Part shown: piece after piece, positions 10,798 through 23,929 of the stretch
Numbering within the stretch: the stretch's first letter is position 1
Layout: each line of letters begins with the position of its first letter
NCBI GenBank assembly: GCA_016647705.1
Contig: CM028330.1
Coordinates: 32,638,649-32,702,648 of the forward strand
Source of the DNA: Eucommia ulmoides
Taxonomy: Eukaryota; Streptophyta; Magnoliopsida; Garryales; Eucommiaceae
Reading direction: 5' to 3'
Length of the DNA stretch: 64,000 nucleotides
Program-made: the position numbers and the translations under genes
Notes under the pieces: model-generated
Database searches by the model: none
What the model was told of the DNA's origin: nothing
What the model saw: the letters and a program-made list of their open reading frames with translations, nothing else

Positions 10798-11860
10798 AGG
10801 GTAAATTGTCTTTTTGTTCCCTCTACTTTGACTTAGTATCACTTTAACCTATTCCACTTCAAAAAGTTACGTTTTACTCGTTTCTACATTCAACAAAGTA
10901 AGAAATTAACTTTATGTTAAACAATTTATAGAAAGACATAGTTGTCCTTTTAATTGGAAGGGAAAAGACAATTTTCTTCCTAATATAATTATTCTATATT
11001 CTTTTTTATTCTTTTTTTTTTTTCACCTTGTTTTTTAATTCCACCCTCCCCTCTCTCTCCCCTACAAACCTAAGGCACCGCCCACCTTTCCCTCTCTCCA
11101 ATTTCCCTAATCTTCATTTCCAACTTCAATTCTAATTCCCATTTTCGCAATTTTAATTCCCATTTTTGCAACCCCCCAGGCAAGCTGATCATCTCCCTTC
11201 CTCTCAGATTTGGGGGGAAGCCTAGCTGCACTCCCTGAAATTTGGTCTTGATTGTTCATGAATCTCTACAATTTATTCACCAATTATTAATTTCTGAAAT
11301 TTATTCTCGATTTGTTCATGAATTTTGTTCTTGATTTCGTTGCGGTAGTGGGGGCTGATTTCACTGCGGGTCACGGAGGTGGTGGTTGATTTTGTTGCGA
11401 TAAGTTCGTAGCAGCGGTGGGAGTTGGTTGCGCGATGTTCTTGGCGGTGGTGGTGTGGCCTGGTTGGTTGGTGGTGGCCGGTGGGGGTGGTGCTGGTGCT
11501 GGTGAAGATGAAGATGGAAAAAAACAAAATATACTTTGACCCCTAAATTTTGGATTATTGTTAAAGTGCAATTTAGTGGGTGAAAAGTGTAATTGACCCT
11601 AAAAAGAAGTAAAGAAAAAGTGAAAAAAAAAAAAAGAAAAGAAAAGAAAAAAAGAAGAAATACATAAAGAAAAAATTTAAAATAAAAGGGTAATTTTGTC
11701 CAATTACATAAAATTTTGGATGGAAAATTTAATTTGTGAATTTTCAAATATAGTTTTATAATTTAAACGGAATGTACTTCTTTCTAATTTTTTTGAAAGT
11801 AGAAGGGGTAAAATGATACTAAGTCAAACTAATGGGAAAAAAAGTACAATTTTTTTGTAA
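10798..11860. mobile_element. Non-autonomous long-TIR element
   Basis: Left end GGGTAAATTGTC followed by CTACTTTGACTTAGTATCAC; the right end (about 11800-11860) carries the reverse complement (GATACTAAGTCAAAC). Inverted similarity continues about 150 bp inward, including the ATTACCCTTTT/GTTGTCCTTTT words. No transposase; the interior is low-complexity and its open frames (11273-11747, minus) look like simple-sequence artefacts. Confidence 0.55.
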
Positions 11861-12188
11861 ATGTACTTCTTTCTATTTTTTCTTTTAATACCAATGTATT
11901 TATTTAGTAAAAAAAGCGTACATATAGGATTTTTTATTTTTTATTTTAATATAAATAAAAAAAATCATAGACAAAGCAAAATTGGCACACGTGCATTCAA
12001 CACATGCATCTGGCATTAAGCCAATATTAACTAGGTCATTAAATTTAGAAGCTAAAATAGCATTTTTTGAATCATGGAGTTCCAATAAAATGAATACTGA
12101 AGTAAGCTTGCGAGACAGGAGAGATTGGAAAGTTTTCAGTTTTGTTTTCAATCTGAAAGAAAAAATGAAGAGGCTCAAGGGTAAAATG

Positions 12189-12222
12189 GATAGGAGAAGG
12201 AGAAGGAGAAGGAGAAGGAGAA
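12189..12222. repeat. (GGAGAA)n microsatellite
   Basis: Six near-perfect units of AGAAGG. It creates an Arg run in the plus-strand translation that is not a real protein. Confidence 0.9.
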
Positions 12223-12229
12223 GAATTTT

Positions 12230-13115
12230 AAAACGAGATGGTAAAGGAGCTTCTTCTAACTCAATTCTTCACTGCATTTCGATGAGTGTTGTCTATCAAA
12301 TCTATTTGGATTCGGACTTGTTCCTGGATTGCATGAGGAGATGGCGGAGCCTCTAGATTCTCCAATCCTAAATGTTCCAGCCATTGTTTGATCCACTGAC
12401 TGAAATTTAAATCCCGGGCAAAGAGATAAAATCCAAAAGGAGGTCGTATCCAAATGGCTTTAAAATTGATTCTAGGCCAATGTGGCAAATAGGGATAAAT
12501 CAACCTATCTGCCATAATTTGATTGACTGGAAGCTTCCATGAATAGCTTACTAGATAAACAATGGGAAAGGAGAAGTTTCCAAAACAAAAAATCTCTATA
12601 GTTTCAGGGAGAGGGTTCTTTCAGACCCGGGAAGGTGGTGGTGGATGATTTTTTTTTCCATAAAATTTTATAAAAAAGATATAACTGTACCTATTTTGGA
12701 AAGAGGCCTGATCATCAGAAGAGAGATAAATGGAAGAGATAAAAGAAGCAAGAGATGGAATCCATGAGTTGTGAATAAGACTCCGGTTCCAAGTGGATCC
12801 ATCTTCAACAATAAGCTGATTTAAATCGGTAATACCATAATTATTAAAGATAGACAATGAAGCCTCCGAATTAAGATCTTACGAAAGCCATTGAAATAAA
12901 ATGGACAGACTAGAAGATTGTTTAGGCTGGCAAAAAAGAATCACATTTCTACTTGCCAAAATACTCTTCCAGGCCTAAGATTTTGCATTTTAAGGAGAAA
13001 TAAGCTCAAAGGATGCCTGGATCGAGATGTTTTCTTAAATCGATGAACAAGGAGTCAATCATCATCCCAACTAATCTCTAACTAAGCTCATCAAGGATTG
13101 CAAGATTGAAGGATT
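12230..13115 (-). mobile_element. L1-type LINE, ORF2 C-terminal fragment
   Basis: Minus-strand frames give WKSILASRNVILF-like sequence (about 12950), then SIFNNYGITDLNQLIVEDG, STWNRSLI and ISSIYLSSDDQ (12700-12860). This is the pattern just after the reverse transcriptase in plant L1 ORF2 (zf-RVT region). Further on comes WPRINFKAIWIRPPFGF (12400-12480). The frame is interrupted by stops near 12600-12650. The 5' part of the LINE is absent. Confidence 0.6.
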
Positions 13116-13119
13116 TCAA

Positions 13120-14450
13120 GGATTTAATACCCAGTCTCCATAAATGAATATGAGAGCGAATCAGATTCAAATTGATACATTGAAGTTATCTGGAGGTTAG
13201 GGAAGGAGTTCCAGTCCTTCTTTTTTTTTTTGAAAATCAAGTTAATCTCCTCAATACCGAACATGAACACAGAAACAAATAAATAGACATGTAATGCCAT
13301 TGATAGATTTGGATATGCATTTTTGCTTAGCCTACTTGTATCCTCCAAGTCTTTGATTGTTTCCATTTGAATTGATAACATTTTTCTTTGCAAATGTCCC
13401 TTGTGACTTCTTGGTGATTTTCCACTTTGGATTTGGTATTTTTTTTTTTTTTGTCTTTGTATCATTTTGTCCCAACATTATTTGTATGTAACACTGCACA
13501 AGATTTTTGTGTATCGTTCTTTTGTATCCATCTCATTTTGAATCCGTGTATGTTATAAATAAATTTAGCATTTTTGAACTGACACAATAATTTAAAATTT
13601 TCAAATCTATTATAATAATTATATCTCAACTTTGATTGGTCATTAAATATATCACCACGATAAATAGCCTGAGAAGTTGAGCATGAATCATTTCCAACAA
13701 TAGCTAAATTAGAAATCATAGGCTTGAGATGAATAGTAAGTATATCCACTTCCATAAATTGTTTTGGAAGACGAGTGAACATATTTACATTTACTTAATA
13801 TAGATTTGAGGTCAGACTTTGATTTTTCAAGATTTTTGTCAAGTAATTCAATATTCATTTCAAGATTTGATCTTTGTGAAGAAACCATTTTAAAATCATT
13901 TTTCAAAACTGTATATTGATTTTCAATCGATTTGATTTTCAAAATTAGTTTTTCATGTTCAATTTTCGAAATCTCAAGATCCGATTTTAAAATCTTATTT
14001 TCTTTCTCAAAAGTTCTAAAAGTAGAAACATTTTCTTTTGAAGCATTTACATCATTTTTCAAAAAATCATTTTAAAAAATAAATTGTTTATTTTAAAAAT
14101 TATTTTCATTTTCAAGACAATCTCTTTTGAAAAGTAAATTGTATATTTCTAAAACAACATTTGAAAACACTTTTGTTTCACAATAATTTTTTATATCCAA
14201 TTGCATTCTAGATTTTTGAAATCCCTTTCTTTTACTTTTGAAAGAATCAATTTTTAAAATGAAGGTTTTCTTCAGTTAAATGACTTGCTTGAAGACAAAT
14301 AATTTTTCTAGAGCAATGTGAACACTCTCATCATTATCACTATCACTGCCACTGTAACTACAAGAATCATTATTTACATTAACACAAAGATTTATCACGT
14401 TTAAAAGTAGATACATATAAAAGATCATCACCTGAGTTGTGTGCCATAGT
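13120..14450 (-). mobile_element. Sirevirus-like copia gag relic
   Basis: Minus-strand frames contain a long Lys/Glu/Ser coiled coil (about 13800-14062), a Ser/Asp-rich acidic tract (SYSGSDSDNDESV, about 14340) upstream of it, and a WIQKNDTQK-like segment downstream. A coiled coil in gag with an acidic patch is characteristic of Sirevirus-type copia elements. Strongly broken fossil. It belongs, by inference, to the same element as the flanks of the young copia at 16109. Confidence 0.45.
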
Positions 14451-16103
14451 GATCGATTAGCTAGGTTAAAAACAATTAAGCTAGTTTATCTCTGTTATCA
14501 ATTGTTAGTCCAAAGTACTACCCAAGAGAGGGTAAGTTTAAAAATTAATTCCAAATAGTTGTGACGTATTCAAATTTTACTGCATTTTATCTTTGTTAAC
14601 GAAAGCGTATTAATGTTATGCACACACAACAAAAAACACAAAGAGCAGGGATAAGGAAATTGACACAATAGTTTTTATAGCAGTTCGGCAAACTACTCTT
14701 ACCTACGTTTACTCCCTTGAACTCTTGCAGGGTATTAATCTACTAAAATTTAGAGTATTTTTGCAAGTGAGAATCAAATCCTTACACAAAATTTGAGTAA
14801 ATTCTCCTTATAGTCAAATACTCTCTCACTTGGATTAATCACACTTAAGTCCAAGTTATAACTCACAAAATACAGAAAATTCATTTAGAGCTTCTACCGA
14901 CACTTATAAATGTCAAATATAATTTTTTTTCCCTGATCTAAGTGAGAGAGAAGGGAACACGTTCAAAAGATATGCTATTTCAATTTCGTGTTTAATTTAT
15001 ATGGCATAATCAATTAAGCACATAGACAAAGAAATCTAAACAAAATTAATCAAATCGTTTAACTCATTTTAATCAAAATAAAATTCAAGTTTAAAGCACA
15101 TGAGTTTTTGAAAACCGATTTTTCACTTGATCAAAAACGTTCAAAGACCAAGAGTTTGAAATTCAAATTTTAAGTGTTTGGAACACAGAGATCTAATCAA
15201 AGAATATTCAAAGATATACCATAGAACAGATCAACTGGTAAATAGAGAGAAATTTAGCTAGATCTTGATCAAGGATAGATCTTACCGGGATTTCAAATTG
15301 TAGATAACCAATCCAGGATTACAGCCGCGGTAGCACAATGTAGCTCAATTAAATAAATGTTTCTTCATAGACTTTCGATCTCTGGTTATTCCAAAAAGTG
15401 TAGAATTTTTTCTAAGGTGTTCTCTATCTTCTTGATAACTCTCGTGATATTTTTAAAATGAATTTTTGCACATTTAAAAGCCCAATTTTCAGAATATACC
15501 AACAGTCATAAAAAATTAGATTTTTACCATATTTGAAGGCCTATGACTATTGACAATCGACCCTGACAATTTGCCCAAGTAAATACGACTTTTGACCAAT
15601 GAATGAGGACATAAATTTGTCTAGATACAGTCAAAAGTCAAAAATATTGGATAGATTTCTAATGAGTCAAAATATTTTACCGAACATTTTATAAGATCAA
15701 AAAATGTAGGGACCAAAATAGAAATTCAATAAAGCCATTAAATTTAAAATTTTATCCAATAAAATTTCTTTTAAAAATATTTAATAAATATATATCTTTT
15801 AAGAATATTAAAAATATTTTAGAAATATTTTTTTGTTGAAAGCGATGCAAAAAGATTTGTAAAAAATATTCATGAAAATTCAAAATTTGCCAAGATTTAA
15901 TCAACTGATCAGGCCATTCGGTTGACTGAATTGAACATTCGTCAAAACCATCAGTAACCTGAATTAATCAGCCGATTGGACTGTCATTCTAGTCTACTAA
16001 ATTGGACAATTTTTGAAAATCACTGCTCTCTGAAATATTTAGTCGACTGAACTACCATTCGGTTGACTGAATTACATCAAGGTCCTAACCAGAGACCTCT
16101 CTA
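14451..16103 (-). repeat. Leader/LTR-like sequence of the Sirevirus-like relic, left part
   Basis: AT-rich, no coding domain. It contains repeated words such as GGTTGACTGAATT and AGTCGACTGAA (15900-16080) that recur right after the copia insertion (22490-22600: GGTCAATTGATC, GGTCGACTGTT). The young copia therefore landed inside this repeat. Assignment as an LTR of the minus-strand relic is inference. Confidence 0.35.
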
Positions 16104-16108
16104 TTTCA
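16104..16108. repeat. Target-site duplication, left
   Basis: TTTCA immediately before the 5' LTR; the identical five bases follow the 3' LTR at 22478-22482. Confidence 0.9.
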
Positions 16109-17076
16109 TGTTGAAACAAATGAATTTTAATTTAATTTTTAGAATAAAAAGTGCCAAATGTGTCAAATTGGTTTTTTCCTCAAAACCTTTTGTCCCACAT
16201 TGGTTGGGAGAGGTAAAATTAAAGTGGATATCTAGGAGTATGTGAGACACTTGGGGTGTGCCCCAAGGGGTACCCACATTTTGTGGAGGGGAGAGGAGTT
16301 ACATCCCTACCGGTTTACCACACGCGCGTGCCGCCGCCGTCCGTCTGGCCGTGCCGAGCCGAGCCGCGCGTGTGATGAGGTGGCACTTATTTATTTTTTA
16401 GAAAAAAATTGTTTAAATTTTTTTTAAAAAACAGTTTAATTAAAAAAAAAAAAAAAAACTGTCTGTTTAAAAAAAAAAAAAATCTGAACCGTTTAAAATA
16501 AAGAAAAAACGTTTTGATGGATGAACGTTTTAAAAAAATTAAACGTTTTATTAAATTCGGTTTTTAATTTTTTTTAACGGCTTAATTTTTTTTTTCCTAT
16601 AAATACAAGGTTTTTTTTTTCTCAAGAACACACAAAACAAAAACAGTGTTCTGTTCCTGAACTGTTTCGGCTTTGTTTCTGTTTCTGTTTTGGTTTTGTT
16701 TCTGTTTCTGTTCCGATTTTGTTTCTGTTTCTGTTCCGAAACAGTTTCTGTTCCGAAATATTTTCGGTTTCATCTTCCAGAATTGTTCCGATCTGTTCCG
16801 GTACTGTTTAATCTGTCCGATTTTGGTTTTCGAGCAGTTTTGTTCGTTTTGCGAGCAATGTGTGGGGGTGTTTGGTTTTCGGGACTTCTACAGTGCAAAG
16901 AACGTCCTAGGCAGAGAAGAATTCTGGGCTATTTTATCCTGGGGACGACGGGGCTGATACACTGCTTGCACGTTCTTGGGCAGAGCCGCGAAACGTCTTA
17001 AAGAGAGCGACCTAGTCCGCGACTCATCCCAAAAAATTTTGGTAAACTCGTTCTTTATTTATTTTCTGCAACAACA
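16109..17076 (+). repeat. 5' LTR of the copia element
   Basis: Starts TGTTGAAACAAATG and ends CAACAACA; 968 bp. Has a TATAAATACAAGG box (about 16598) and a TTTCTG-rich transcribed part after it. Matches 21490-22477. Confidence 0.95.
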
Positions 17077-20000
17077 ATTTTAAGACGATCAATATCTGCT
17101 AAGATGTCTGCTGATCACGATTTTAAACAAGTAACTGTTGATCTCAACAAACCCTTTCGTTTCGAAGGGTTTCATTTTAAAAGGTGGAGACAGAAAATGT
17201 TATTTTTTCTTACTATCGAAAAAGTAGCATATGTCTGTACAACCGAAAAACCTCAATTACCTCAAGTTCCTACAGACGCTCAGATTCAAGAAGTTAAGTC
17301 TTGGGAGAAAATGATTTCCGTTGTAAGAATTTTATTCTTAATGGTATGTCTAATGATCTTTATGATTATTACTGCTCTAACAAAACTGCAAAGGAAGTTT
17401 GGGATGCTCTTTCGAAGAAATACGACACTGAGGAGGCTGGAAGTAAAAAATATGCTGTTAGTCGGTATCTGAAATACCAAATGACCGACGACAAATCAGT
17501 GGAGGTTCAGTCTCATGAACTTCAGAAAATCGCTCACGAAATAATTGCTGAAGGTATGTCCCTTGATGAACAATTTCAAGTTGTTGTTTTAATTGATAAA
17601 TTACCCCCCTCTTGGAAAGATTTTAAGAATACTCTGAGGCATAAAACTAAAGAGTTTTCTTTAGAAAGTTTGATCACTCGTCTTCGGATTGAGGAAGAGG
17701 CTCGAAAACAAGATCAGAAAGATGAAGTGCTTGTTGTTTCTAACAACGCTCACAAAAAATCATCTTACGCTATTCTGAAACCTAAAGGGAAAAATATGAA
17801 AAATCAAAATCAGAATCGCAACCACAACAACCAGAACAGAAATATGCATCAAAATCAGAATAGAAACAAACTCCCTTCAAGAAATAATTCTGAACAGTTT
17901 ACTTGTTATAACTGTGGGAAAGCGGGCCATTTGGCTCGGAACTGCCGGCAAAGACGTCGTCCTGTTCCACAGGCGAATCTTACTGAGGACCAACGTATAG
18001 CTATGATTTCTGAAATCAATATAGTTGGTGGATCCGAAGGGTGGTGGGTAGACACTGGTGCTTCACGCCATGTCTGCTATGATCGTACCATGTTCAAATC
18101 TTATTCTGAAAGTGAAGACAAGAAAGTGTTGCTGGGTGATTCCCACTCCACTATTGTTGCCGGTTCTGGTGAAGTGGAATTAAAGTTTACCTCTGGAAAG
18201 ACAGTCATCCTTAAAGATGTTCTGCATACTCCAGAGATGAGAAAGAATTTGGTTTCGGGCTATCTTCTAAACAAGGCGGGTTTCACTCAAACTATTGGGG
18301 CTGATTTGTACACCTTAACCAAAAATAATATTTTTGTTGGGAAAGGATATGCAACTGATGGAATGTTCAAACTAAATGTTGAAATTAATAAAATTTCTTC
18401 TTCTGCTTACATGTTGTGTTCATTTAATATTTGGCATGCTAGACTTTGTCATGTTAACAAACGCATTATTAAAAACTTAAGTAACTTAGAACTAATTCCT
18501 AAATTGTCTTTGAATGATTTTGAAAAATGTGAATTTTGTAGTCAAGTTAAAATTACTAAAACCCCTCATAAATCAGTAATTAGAGAATCTGAATCTCTTG
18601 ACTTAATACATTATGATATTTGTGAATTTGATGGAGTCTTGACTAGGAATGGTAAACGGTATTTTATTACATTCATAGATGATTGTTCTTATTTTACTTA
18701 TGTTTATCTCATGAAAAATAAAAGTGAAGCTTTTGAAATGTTTAAGAATTTTGTAACTGAGATTGAAAATCAATGCAATAAGAAAATTAAGAGATTACGT
18801 AGTGATAGAGGAACAGAATATGATTCCGATATTTTTATTGATTTTTATAAATCTCATGGGATTATTCATGAAAAAACTGCACCGTATTCTCCTGAAATGA
18901 ATGGTAAGGCTGAAAGGAAAAATAGAACTTTTGTTGAATCAGTAGTTGCTATTTTACTTAATTCCGGTGCAGCTTCTCACTGGTGGGGTGAAATTTTATT
19001 AACGGTTTGTTATGTACTTAATAGAGTTCCCAAATCGAAAAGTAAAATTTCACCTCATGAAGTTTTCAAAAATAAGAAACCAAATTTGTCTTATTTTAAA
19101 ACTTGGGGTTGTTTGGCATATGTTCGAATTCCTAACCCCAAAAGAAGAAAACTTGCCAGTAGAGCTTATGAATGTGTTTTTATTGGTTATGCGGTAAATA
19201 GCAAAGCTTATAGATTTTATGATTTGAAAGATAGAGTTATCATTGAATCAAATGATGCTGATTTTTATGAATATAAATTTCTTTTCAAATTGAAGAATAG
19301 TGGGGGCTCGACTTCTAGTAATGAACCTATCATTAGGATTAATGAATCTAATAAGGAATTAGATATTGAACCTAGAAGGAGTAAACGACCTCGTATAGCT
19401 AAAGACTTTGGTTCAGATTTCTATGCATATACCTTAGAGGAGGATCCACTTACCCTCCAAGAGGCATTATCCTCTATAGATGCCAATTTATGGCAAGAGG
19501 CTATAGATGACGAGTTAGACTCTCTCGAGTCAAATAGAACTTGGCATTTGGTAGAAATTGAATCCCGATGGAACCATTGATAAATACAAGGCTCGTCTTG
19601 TAGTCAAAGGGTTTAGACAAAGAGAGAATGTAGATTTCTTTGATACTTTCTCACCTGTCTCTAGAATTACATCTATTCGTGTGCTTTTATCTCTTGCTGC
19701 AATTCATGATCTTATTGTGCACCAAATGGATGTTAAAACTGCTTTTTTAAATGATGAATTAGAAGAAGAGATTTATATGGACCAACCTAAAGGATTTGTT
19801 ATTCCTGGTCTAGAAAACAAAGTATGCAAATTAGATAAATCTCTTTATGGTTTGAAACAAGCACCTAAGCAATGGCAGGAGAAATTTGATAATCTAGTCA
19901 TTTCACATGGTTTTAAAGTAAATGAAAGTGACAAATGCATTTACTATAAATCTGAAAATAATGTTTGCACCATTATATGTATTTATGTGGATGACTTGCT

Positions 20001-21489
20001 AATTTTTTGTTCCAATATTCATGTTGTGAATACTGTAAAATCCATGTTATGTGCTAATTTTGATATGAAAGATCTTGGTGAAGCAAGTGTAATCCTAGGT
20101 ATTAAAATAACTAGGTCTAAACATGGAATTTCTTTGGACCAATCTCATTATATAGAGAAGATTCTAAAGAAATACAATTATTTTGATTGTAAACCAGCAT
20201 GTACTCCTTATGACCCTAGTGTGAAGTTGTTCAAGAACACCGGTGACGGTGTTAGACAAATTGAGTATGCGAGCATCATAGGCAGTCTCCGATATGTCAC
20301 TGACTGCACTAGGCCCGACATAGCGTATGCTGTGGGATTACTATGCAGGTTTACAAGTAGACCTAGTATTGAACATTGGCATGCTATTAATAGGATTATG
20401 AGATATCTAAAGAGAACTATGAACCTTGGATTACATTATCAGAAGTTTCCTGCTGTTCTGGAAGGATATAGCGATGCTGATTGGAATACCCTTTCAGATG
20501 ACTCCAAGGCAACAAGCGGCTATATATTTAGTATAGCTGGTGGAGTTGTTTCTTGGAAGTCTAAGAAACAGACTATTTTGGCTCAATCTACTATGGAGTC
20601 TAAGATGATTGCACTAGCTTCAGCTAGCGAGGAAGCAGGGTGGTTAAGGAGCCTGCTTTCTGATACCCCTTTATGGGAGAGACCGATTCCAGCTGTCTTG
20701 ATCCATTGTGATAGTACCGCGGCTATTGCAAAGATTCAGAACCGTTATTATAACGGAAAAAAGCGACAAATACGTCGCAAACACAGCACCATTATGGAGT
20801 ATATCTCTACAGGGGCTGTGAGAGTGGATCATGTACGGTCTGATGATAACTTAGCCGATCCTTTGACGAAAGGATTAGCTCGAGAAAAGGTTTACAAAAC
20901 CTCGAAAGAAATGGGACTCAAGCCCATAGATTGACAAGTCACTTGTGAGGGAAACCCAACCTATAGACTGGAGATCCCAAGAAATAGGTTCAAAGGGTAA
21001 TAACAACTCATGAAGTGATATGAGAAAAATCATGCTATAAATTTGAGTTCTATTTCATAAATGTGCTGTTTGAAGCATGATATCTTGAAGCGATAGAATG
21101 TTGAGTTTTTATTAACTCTTAATGAGATCTATACTCTATTTTGGAGTGGAGTACCTAGCTACAAGAGTACTCTTGATAGATTCACCTATGTGAATGTGGA
21201 AGTGTGGCCGCTTCCTATGGAATCTTGGGCAAAATTCTCTAGAGCATTCATTATACTGGGATACACGTGCATGGCCGTAAAGCACGGGCTTTTGGACTAC
21301 ACCCTGATAGGGTTGTGTGTGTGATGTTGTTAGAGATAGAGTTCAAAACTACGAGTTACTCTAGTATAATCTAAAGCATCTTCACTATGTAAAGGTTCAA
21401 GTCGATAGATACCTTTTCTTATGCACAATCTTATATTGACTTATACTGCTCGATGAAAAAAATTGTTTTTAAAAATTCAAGTGGGGGAT

Positions 21490-22477
21490 TGTTGAAACAA
21501 ATGAATTTTTATTTAATTTTTAGAATAAAAAGTGCCAAATGTGTCAAATTGGTTTTTTCCTCAAAACCTTTTGTCCCACATTGGTTGGAAGAGGTAAAAT
21601 TAAAGTGGATATCTAGGGGTATGTGAGACACTTGGGGTGTGCCCCAAGGGGTACCCACATTTTGTGGAGAGAAGAGGAGTTACATCCCTACCGGTTTACC
21701 ACACGCGCGCGCCGCCGCCGCCGCCGTCCGTCCGGCTGTGCCGAGTCGAGTCGAGTCGCGCGTGTGATGAGGTGGCACTTATTTATTTTTTAGAAAAAAA
21801 TTGTTTAAATTTTTTTTAAAAAACAGTTTAATTAAAAAAAAAAAAACTGTCTGTTTAAATAAAATAAAAAAATCTGAACCGTTTAAAATAAAGAAAAAAC
21901 GTTTTCAAAAACGTTTTGATGGATGAACGTTTTAAAAAAATTAAACGTTTTATTAAATTCGGTTTTTAATTTTTTTAACGGCTTAATTTTTTTTTCCCTA
22001 TAAATACAAGGTTTTTGTTTTCTCAAGAACACACAAAACAAAAACAGTGTTCTGTTCCTGAACTGTTTCGGCTTTGTTTGTGTTTCTGTTTTGGTTTTGT
22101 TTCTGTTTCTGTTCCGATTTTGTTTCTGTTTCTGTTTCGAAACAGTTTCTGTTCCGAAACATTTTCGGTTTCATCTTCCGGAATTGTTCCGATCTGTTTC
22201 GGTACTGTTTAATCTGTCCGATTTTGGTTTCCGAGCAGTTTTGTTCGTTTTGCGAACAGTGTGTGGGGGTGTTTGGTTTTTGGGACTTCTACAGTGCAAA
22301 GAACGTCCTTGACAGAGAAGAATTCTGGGCTATTTTATCCTGGAGACGACGGGGCTGATACACTGCTTGCACGTTCTTGGGCAGAGCCGCGAAACGTCTT
22401 AAAGAGAGCGACCTAGTCCGCGACTCATCCCAAGAAATTTTGGTAAACTCGTTCTTTATTTATTTTCTGCAACAACA
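21490..22477 (+). repeat. 3' LTR of the copia element
   Basis: 988 bp. Same termini as the 5' LTR and preceded by a polypurine tract (GTGGGGGAT). Length differences from the 5' copy come mainly from short CCG, poly-A and AACGTTTT-type indels. Confidence 0.95.
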
Positions 22478-22482
22478 TTTCA
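22478..22482. repeat. Target-site duplication, right
   Basis: TTTCA directly after the 3' LTR, matching 16104-16108. Confidence 0.9.
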
Positions 22483-23010
22483 TTTGGTCAATTGATCTAT
22501 GGTTTGGTCGACTGTTTAAATTGGAAACCCTATTTTCAAATTTTAGTTACAACGATCCAACCATTTTAGCAATCTGGTTGATCATTTTGAACCTTAAAAC
22601 CTCTAATTATGCGTGAAAAAAATCTTAACACATTTATACTCACATGCATGCGTCATAGAAAATCAATCACTTATAAAATATTGCATTTAAGACGTATTTA
22701 AGTGTATTGTGTGATTCTAATCGGGATGAAATGTATCTGACAAGTATAAGTGTTGTTTACCTATTACATACAAAAAATCAACTTCTAAAAAAAAAATTGA
22801 TCTTCAAATCCATTTGCTTAGCATGGTTGATCTAGATTCATCATCATTACATCTCATATTTGGTTTATCTTTATCATATCACTAAGTCTGTCACATTTCT
22901 CAAATAAACAAATTAGTTAAAAAAAACCATCAAGTTATTATTATCATCAAAATCAACGTTAATGAGATTAAAACCTTTAGGTATAACAATATGTATTCAT
23001 TGTGAGTCTC
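22483..23010. other. Continuation of the host repeat, then unassigned AT-rich DNA
   Basis: The first roughly 300 bp look like the right-hand part of the repeat that the copia entered. The remainder shows no domain. Confidence 0.3.
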
Positions 23011-23760
23011 ATTATTGATTGGTTGTTAATGGAAAACAGAGTAGGCCTGTTATTTCTCCAAATTTAAGGGGTCCCAAATTATCAATATAAGAGCGTATAA
23101 CATGTGCCTAAAGTCAGTCATATTGACACAGTTTTCTTAATATGTATATTTTTTTTAAGGAAAAAAAGTTAGCCTTTTTCTCGTTGCTAAATAGGTATTT
23201 GAAAATGAGAGGTTGGATCGTACGGACTACACATAAATTATACAGATACTTTGGGACTTGATTTTATACATTTCACGCACAATGAGGAATAGCAAAATTG
23301 GTATTGGTGATGATGATGATCCATCACCCAAGATGACTTATTGGATTTAGAAGAGATGCATTATCTTCTAGAATCAGGATGACATATTATTGATTGGTTG
23401 TTAATGGAAAACAAAGTAGGCTTGTTATTTCTCCAAATTTAAGGGGTCCCAAATTATCAATATAAGAGCGTATAACATGTGCCTAAAGTCAGTCATATTG
23501 ACACAGTTTTCTTAATATGTATATTTTTTTTAAGGAAAAAAAGTTAGCCTTTTTCCCGTTGCTAAATAGATATTTGAAAATGAGATGTTGGATCGTACGG
23601 ACTACACATAAATTATACAGGTACTTTGGGACTTGATTTTATATATTTCACACACAATGCGGAATAGCAAAATTGGTATTGGTGATGATGATGATCCATC
23701 ACCCAAGATGACTTATTGAATTTAGAAGAGATGCATTATCTTCTAGAATCAGGATGACAT
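23011..23760. repeat. 375-bp tandem duplication
   Basis: Two head-to-tail copies (23011-23385 and 23386-23760), both starting ATTATTGATTGG and ending with AGGATGACAT. They differ at only about ten positions by eye. No coding content recognised. Confidence 0.9.
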
Positions 23761-23929
23761 ATTATTGTAGTAATGACAATTGTTGGTGTACACAATGTTT
23801 ATTCCTTTCATGCATATTTGTTTTCGCTATTTACTCCATTTATGTTGTATTTACTATTTTATTGTTAATTTCATAATCATGAAGCGTTGCACTACTCAAA
23901 TTTAAAACAATTAAGAATATTTGGCAAAA

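Larger units (their letters stand above)
16109..22477 (+). mobile_element. Ty1/copia retrotransposon, nearly whole
   Basis: About 6.4 kb with two LTRs and a perfect TTTCA target duplication. Parts in order: 5' LTR 16109-17076; gag from about 17104 with a CCHC knuckle (CYNCGKAGHLARNC, about 17905-17945); protease (WWVDTGASRHVC, about 18042); integrase with an H-C zinc region (WHARLCHVN) and catalytic core (about 18430-19000); reverse transcriptase (YVDDLL, about 19983) and RNase H (to about 20934); a roughly 550-bp non-coding tail; polypurine tract AAGTGGGGGAT; 3' LTR 21490-22477. Integrase before RT shows Ty1/copia. By eye the LTRs differ at about 25-30 substitutions over roughly 950 aligned bases plus small indels, which suggests an insertion about one million years ago at common plant rates. 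The main frame has about two breaks. The sequence after the 5' LTR is not the usual initiator-Met primer site, so the primer is unknown. Confidence 0.95.

Noticed and set aside
11273-11747. Pro/His/Thr-rich minus-strand frames
   Set aside because: Low-complexity GGTGGTGG-type DNA inside a TIR element; several frames are open at once.
12189-12222. Arg-run protein resembling a nuclear basic protein
   Set aside because: A GGAGAA microsatellite; the surrounding minus-strand sequence is an L1 LINE.
17286-17480. Minus-strand frame within the copia element
   Set aside because: Shadow of the gag coding sequence.
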